Assembly (NCBI GenBank): GCA_003024175.1
Contig: MDYQ01000015.1
Coordinates: 62,001-126,000, forward strand
Length of the DNA stretch: 64,000 bases
From: Planoprotostelium fungivorum
Taxonomy: Eukaryota; Evosea; Variosea; Cavosteliida; Cavosteliaceae
Direction of reading: 5' to 3'
Both the position numbers and the translations under genes were made by a program. The notes under the pieces were generated by a model. That model ran no database searches. It was given only the letters and a program-made list of their open reading frames with translations, and was not told where the DNA came from. Shown piece by piece: positions 59,856 through 64,000 of the stretch; the first letter of the stretch is position 1; each line of letters begins with the position of its first letter.

Positions 59856-60742
59856 TGCAGAGCTGTGGTGCCCACGACGTTGTCTGAACTGGTGCTCAGC
59901 GTGGTGGTTGTAGTCGAGGCAGTGACACGATGAGGTTGAGCGACCAGATACCGCAGGTGCTGAGTGATCGTGATACCGTGAGAGTGATGTTCAGCGCGGG
60001 GTTGCAGTTGTTGAGTAACTTCCAGCTACAGACCGAGTTGTAGATAAAGTATCTCAGATCGTCTAATCCACCATCTGTATGTAAATCAGAGGAGATGAAA
60101 AGGAGAAGCATTGGGTGCAAAGACAAATCTCCCTCCTCGATTGGGCCACTATCAACTCGCTGGTCGCTACCGCCGACTGTCTCCGTAAGAATTTTGAATT
60201 TCTAATTTCCCGCCACCTCTTGTGAAAACACTACGTCACAACAAATTTGACCACTCGGGGCATGCCAACCAGAGGAATAGCCTGCCAACTGTACGATGAA
60301 CCACGGAAGAGAGTCATTGTAGCCAAAGTTGGCTCTCCAAGATCGAACTAGATTAGCCAGCAGACAGTTGTAGACGCCAGCAGCAAGCACATTCGATTCT
60401 CCTTGGTACCTGATCATCTTCATCAGCCTTCTTGATCTACAACGAGCCATAACAGATTGCGGTCGAGATCCTCTGGGGCATGTATGGAGCAATGCGAGTA
60501 TTGTAGAGGGAAGAATAGTCCGGAACATCGTATCCATAGCAGTTGCTCTGTATTCCGGGTGGCAACCACAGTTCGACCCGAGTACCTGAATCACGTTAAT
60601 GCACCGACGACACGAAGAATAAAATCTCAGTCCATTACCTGCCAAGATGGCCTGCTGAGGAGCTCGCTGCAAGACCATGTTGCTGCAGCACAGCGCCACA
60701 GATGGACAAGATAAGAGTCAGAGATAGAAGACCTCTCACCAT
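59856..60742 (-). pseudogene. Broken, chimeric esterase copy F
   Basis: The start MVRGLLSLTLILSICGA is family-like, but about 14 bases are missing before the SNMVLQRAP block, which shifts frame. The region from NGL to the intron before the RVELWLPPGIQ-type exon is deleted. The exon with YQGESNVLAAGVYNC survives up to SSGWHAPSGQ. It is followed by a junction to a permease-gene fragment, then by the last esterase exon (DDLRYFIYNSVCSWKLL), and the copy stops before the anchor tail (GTTAL). By promoter and wording (CNPALNITLTV) it belongs with copies B and C, although it lies between E and G. It cannot encode a working enzyme. Confidence 0.85.
60110..60217 (-). pseudogene. Permease-gene fragment inside esterase F
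   Basis: The piece reads GGTGGCGGGAAATTAG, then ACAG|TCGGCGGTAGCGACC and, further on, GTGGCCCAATCGAGGAG and TTTGTCTTTGCACCCAA. It matches 7169-7275 (plus) over its whole length and the FtsX-type permease gene (23640-23560, minus) over about 75 bp, including an intron and the exon start (SAGATGG there, SAVATSE here). Confidence 0.7.
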
Positions 60743-60824
60743 CTCTGTGCGATGATGCTGTGTGCTTTGATTGTTGAAAAGAGAATGAGGGTTGTTCCAC
60801 CCGATCTTCGTCAACAACGTCTTG

Positions 60825-60908
60825 TGGTATGACATCCGAAACGTCCGGAAAATACGTTATTATCGATAATTTGCGAAAGGGCGAAGGGGTGATGTCACAT
60901 AATGTTCC
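60825..60908 (-). promoter_or_regulatory. Conserved upstream block of esterase F
   Basis: On the minus strand it reads GGAACATTATGTGACATCAC, CCCTTCGCCCTTTCGCAAAT, then CGATAATAACGTATTTTC and GACGTTTCGGATGTCATACC, the same order as before copies B and C. It survives although the gene behind it is broken. Confidence 0.5.
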
Positions 60909-61036
60909 GCGATGTTGGATCTATGGTCTGTGCTGGAACGTGTGCACCCCCAGAAGATCTTTTTGATACTCACGAGGATATCCAGCACTCACGAGGTGAA
61001 ATCGATCTCACAGCAGTAATGTCATCCATTTATTAT

Positions 61037-63793
61037 CTAAACTACTATCGACGCGAGGAGTAGGGTACAGAGCAAAACGCCAGAGAAGGACAAGAGGGGT
61101 CCTCTGTTGACATCTGAAATACTAGATACGGTACCCTGCAAGATACTCTGTGTGTCGCTCTGTACTGCATTTTGTGTCACGTTTTGTGTCACGTTCAGTG
61201 CGACGCTCAGATCGATGCTCTGCACACTCTGAGTGGAAATACGAGTGGTCCCCTGGACAGTAGTAGAACGACTGGTTGTGGTTGATAGAGGTGCAGATGC
61301 GATGAAAGTGAGAGACCACGCAGTGCAGGAGCCAGGTGAGACGTCGTCATCCAAAGTGATGTTCAACTTGTAGTTACAGTTGCTGTTGAGAACCTTCCAG
61401 CCACAGACAGAGCTGTATATGGAGTATCTCAGATCTTCGAATCCGGTGTAAATCATGAGCCATCTGATTGACGTTCAGATTGTGTGGCGTTCGTGATGAT
61501 GGTGATGAGATCAGTATTTATAATTGTTGGAGAAATTTGAGATGATGGTGATGCGATGATGACGAAAAGGAGGAAAAGGATGACCTTTGATTCGGCGAGC
61601 TCTTCTTTGCCTCTAAGAAAACCATCGAACAATCGTTGTTTGTAGCCAAATAGAGTCCGGTCGACTGTGTTCGTCAGAATTCCGTGCGTTGTACATGTTT
61701 CACGTTGTGCTTAAGGGAGCCGAAGTGGTCGCTGTCAGCCTGGAACAGCCACACGGGATAGATCTGTTTGACAATGCTCAATTGTACTCCCTCTACAACG
61801 GGTCCGTCTCTGTACCCTATCCTAAACTTGAGTCAGATATCACTTGACATTGCAATTTGTATTTCACCCGTAATCGTAGTTGATATTATTCATAGTGTAA
61901 TAACCGTCGGAAAGATAAAGAGAAGGTGCTTGACTCTGATACGGTAGCGTGGGATAGTTGGCTGCGTTGTACAACACCATGGGCGGTATGTCTTCCCATG
62001 CATATCTGTATGTGTCAATCGCAGGCCAGAGAGTGAGATGACAACGCACCTCCAGCCAGTGTAAGATGAGTTGACAGGAATGACAGTGGACAGCACAAGC
62101 ATGCCGTTCTGCAGCGAGTACTGCTGCACTGCGATCCACTTTGTGGGCACAGCTGCAGCCCCGGCGATCTGCACAGAGACTTCGAAGAGGTTGTTGCAAT
62201 AACCCAAGACTTCGGGATCAGAACAGTTGACTTGTCGAATGGTTAAACCTGGAAGACGTAAATTGTTTGTCTGTAATAACCGATCATTATTCACCTTGTG
62301 CTGTCTGATCAGCTACGAAGCTGATAGTCAGTGTGATGTTCACTGATGTCGTATTCATCGTAGCAGTCTTCACACTTTCAACCTTATTGAATGACGCTCC
62401 TATCCCTCTGTCATTCTACAACTTGCCATCACATTGCATCTCACCTGCAGAGACGAGGTTCTTGTTGTAGAGCTTGTTGAGCAGACCGTTTGATATTCTT
62501 AGTCCAATGGGGGCTTTGTTTCTTGGATGAATTGGGCCATTTGGAGAAAGCCTGTCATCTAGCAAAAATAAGTTCAAGATGACGATCCATCATACACTCA
62601 CGCAGATCTGTCGCAGTGTAGATGGACACGTTAGGTACCGTGTCTGCCACGTTCTTCTGTGCTTGTCTCAAGCTGCTGACTCCATGAATGTTGTTAGCAG
62701 GCCAGCCCGCAAGCTGTATGACGAACCAAGGGAGAGAATCATTATAGCCGAAGTTTGCTCTCCAGGACCGCACGAGATTAGCCAGCTGGCAGTTGTATAT
62801 CCCGGCGGCGTTAAAATTAGCTTCTCCTTGGTACCTACGTCGACGATATCATCATTTTGGTCAATTTACAACGAGTCATACCAGATGACGGCCGAGATCC
62901 TCTGGGGTATGAAAGGTGCCACACGAGCGTTGTAGAGAGACGCATAATCAGGAATATCGTATCCGTGGCAGTTGCTCTGTGTGCCAGGCGGTGACCACAG
63001 TTCAATGCGAGTACCTGAATAACGTTTATACTTTGATGTACGTCGATACGTAGAATCATCGATACGTACCTCCCACGGAAGTTTGGAAGAGGCCCAGGGG
63101 AACGCGAGACGTATTGTACGTAAATAAGGCAGACAGGTAACACCTGTACGTCCATCAGTGACAAGAGAAAGAGTTGTAGACTCACACGGCGGAGAATCGA
63201 TAGAGAGAGGCCTTACTGCTCACCTGCCAGCTGTTGGTGACTTCGTTCATAACTCTGAACCCGATTCAGTTGCTGTTTTTCGATAGATATCGTTGTCATG
63301 CTTTCTATTCACACCTGATGTCTGGATAAAAGGAGGAGGCATCCAGATAGGTGTCGTTACCGAAGATCTGAGTCAATGTGTAGACCATATTACTTTGACC
63401 GGAACACATGATGACATCGCCAAAGAGGACATTCTGTTAAGATCAGCTCATCGGTCATATGAATGTCTCACGTTAAGCTGTTGTCGAGAAGAACCACTCG
63501 TGACGACGATGCTGCTCTTTCTAAGATTTATAACGTGCGGAGTGGACTCACATGTATGGACCGCCCGCCGGTGTTGCTGGAAGAGAGTAGTTCCACGCTC
63601 CAATTGCATCGGCCGTAGCGGTTCCGTTCTGCCCGTTGAAGTTGATGACAACGCTGACACCGGCGGTCAGTCCATTACCTGCCAAGATGGCCTGCTGAGG
63701 AGCTCGCTGCAAGACCATGTTGCTGGTATAGCCTGGCTGCAGCAGAGCGCCACAGGCGGATAAGACGAGAGTGAGCAACAGAAGACTCCTCAT
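61037..63793 (-). CDS. Sialate O-acetylesterase-like protein, copy G
   Basis: Intact minus-strand member. Signal peptide MRSLLLLTLVLSACGALLQ, then GYTSNMVLQRAP, FGDVIMCSGQSNMVY, RIELWSPPGTQSNCHGYDIP, YQGEANFNAAG, SLPWFVIQLAGWPAN, IHPRNKAPIGLRISN, and a long linker with NVTQNVTQNAVQSDTQS (a short internal repeat with potential N-glycosylation sites). The tail LLSFSGVLLCTLLLASIVV fits a GPI-anchor signal. All junctions that I followed keep frame. The stop TAG is followed by ATAATAAATGG. It is closest to copy E in the middle exons. Start chosen at the single ATG directly before the signal peptide. Confidence 0.9.
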
Positions 63794-64000
63794 GTTTACC
63801 CGTGAGAGATGATGTGAGGTGATCAGACTCGAGAGGAGAAAAGAATGAAGGTTATGGACAGATTCTCTCACTGTCATACTGCGGTGCTGCCTTCTCAATA
63901 TCTCGGCCGTGTTTCCTTTCATTGTCTTCCGTTCCGCAGACTGATCGAGAACTCCGCGGGGGAGCCTCGATTTCACCAGACCACACCGAACCAAACTTAC
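63794..64000. other. Upstream region of esterase G
   Basis: The frame upstream of the esterase start stays open but has no family similarity and lacks the conserved block seen before B, C and F. It probably holds the promoter and leader of copy G; another gene may begin beyond the edge. Confidence 0.4.

Noticed and set aside
1-64000. Mobile elements, tRNA and rRNA genes
   Set aside because: I looked for transposase, integrase or reverse-transcriptase motifs, long terminal repeats, and tRNA or rRNA cores and saw none that I could support by eye.

Overview
The window is nuclear DNA of a protist, most likely an amoebozoan of the protosteloid kind (Planoprotostelium/Protostelium-like). Genes are broken by many short GT-AG introns of about 36-60 nt, base composition is near 50% GC, 3' ends are very short, and genes are packed on both strands. 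An RCC1-inositol 5-phosphatase fusion is known from Dictyostelium. A probable ciliary gene (EFHB/CFAP21-like) points to a lineage that still builds a flagellum. The species name is an inference; no rRNA or other marker is present. I saw no transposase, reverse transcriptase, capsid gene, rRNA, tRNA or CRISPR array.

Layout. 1-7.9 kb: a partial unknown gene (-), pyruvate kinase (-), an F-box/coiled-coil/ankyrin protein (+), then gene debris. 7.9-13.3 kb: two tandem sialate O-acetylesterase-like genes (+), called A and B here. 13.4-19.6 kb: an LRR receptor kinase (-). 19.7-24.7 kb: a large FtsX/MacB-type permease (-). 25.5-30.9 kb: an RCC1-5-phosphatase-SH3-PH protein (+). 31.4-32.0 kb: an orphan gene (-). 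32.3-35.3 kb: a duplicated block holding a third, decayed esterase (C, +) and the cut-off tail of a kinase gene. 35.3-38.6 kb: an ABCH-type ABC transporter (-). 38.7-44.1 kb: a second LRR receptor kinase (-). 44.6-47.5 kb: two unrecognised genes (+). 47.8-49.4 kb: an EGF-like seven-helix receptor (+). 49.6-50.7 kb: a class I phosphatidylinositol transfer protein (-). 50.9-52.4 kb: the ciliary gene (+). 52.6-56.6 kb: a copper-transporting P-type ATPase (-). 57.1-63.8 kb: three more esterase copies (E intact, F broken, G intact; all -).

Themes. Cell-surface and membrane genes dominate: secreted GPI-anchor-type esterases, two LRR receptor kinases with tyrosine-kinase-like catalytic loops, a seven-helix receptor and three transporters. 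Two genes act on phosphoinositides (5-phosphatase and PITP). The esterase family shows active turnover in one window: tandem and segmental duplication, gene conversion, a microhomology deletion that removed an intron, and pseudogenes, two of them next to a stray permease-gene fragment.

The strongest unexplained signal is not a gene. The word CTACAACG / CGTTGTAG recurs more than 40 times, almost always inside introns of unrelated genes and often as a near-perfect inverted repeat. It is accompanied by other palindromic words (ACGTACGT, GAAATTTC, TCACGTGA, TGACGTCA).
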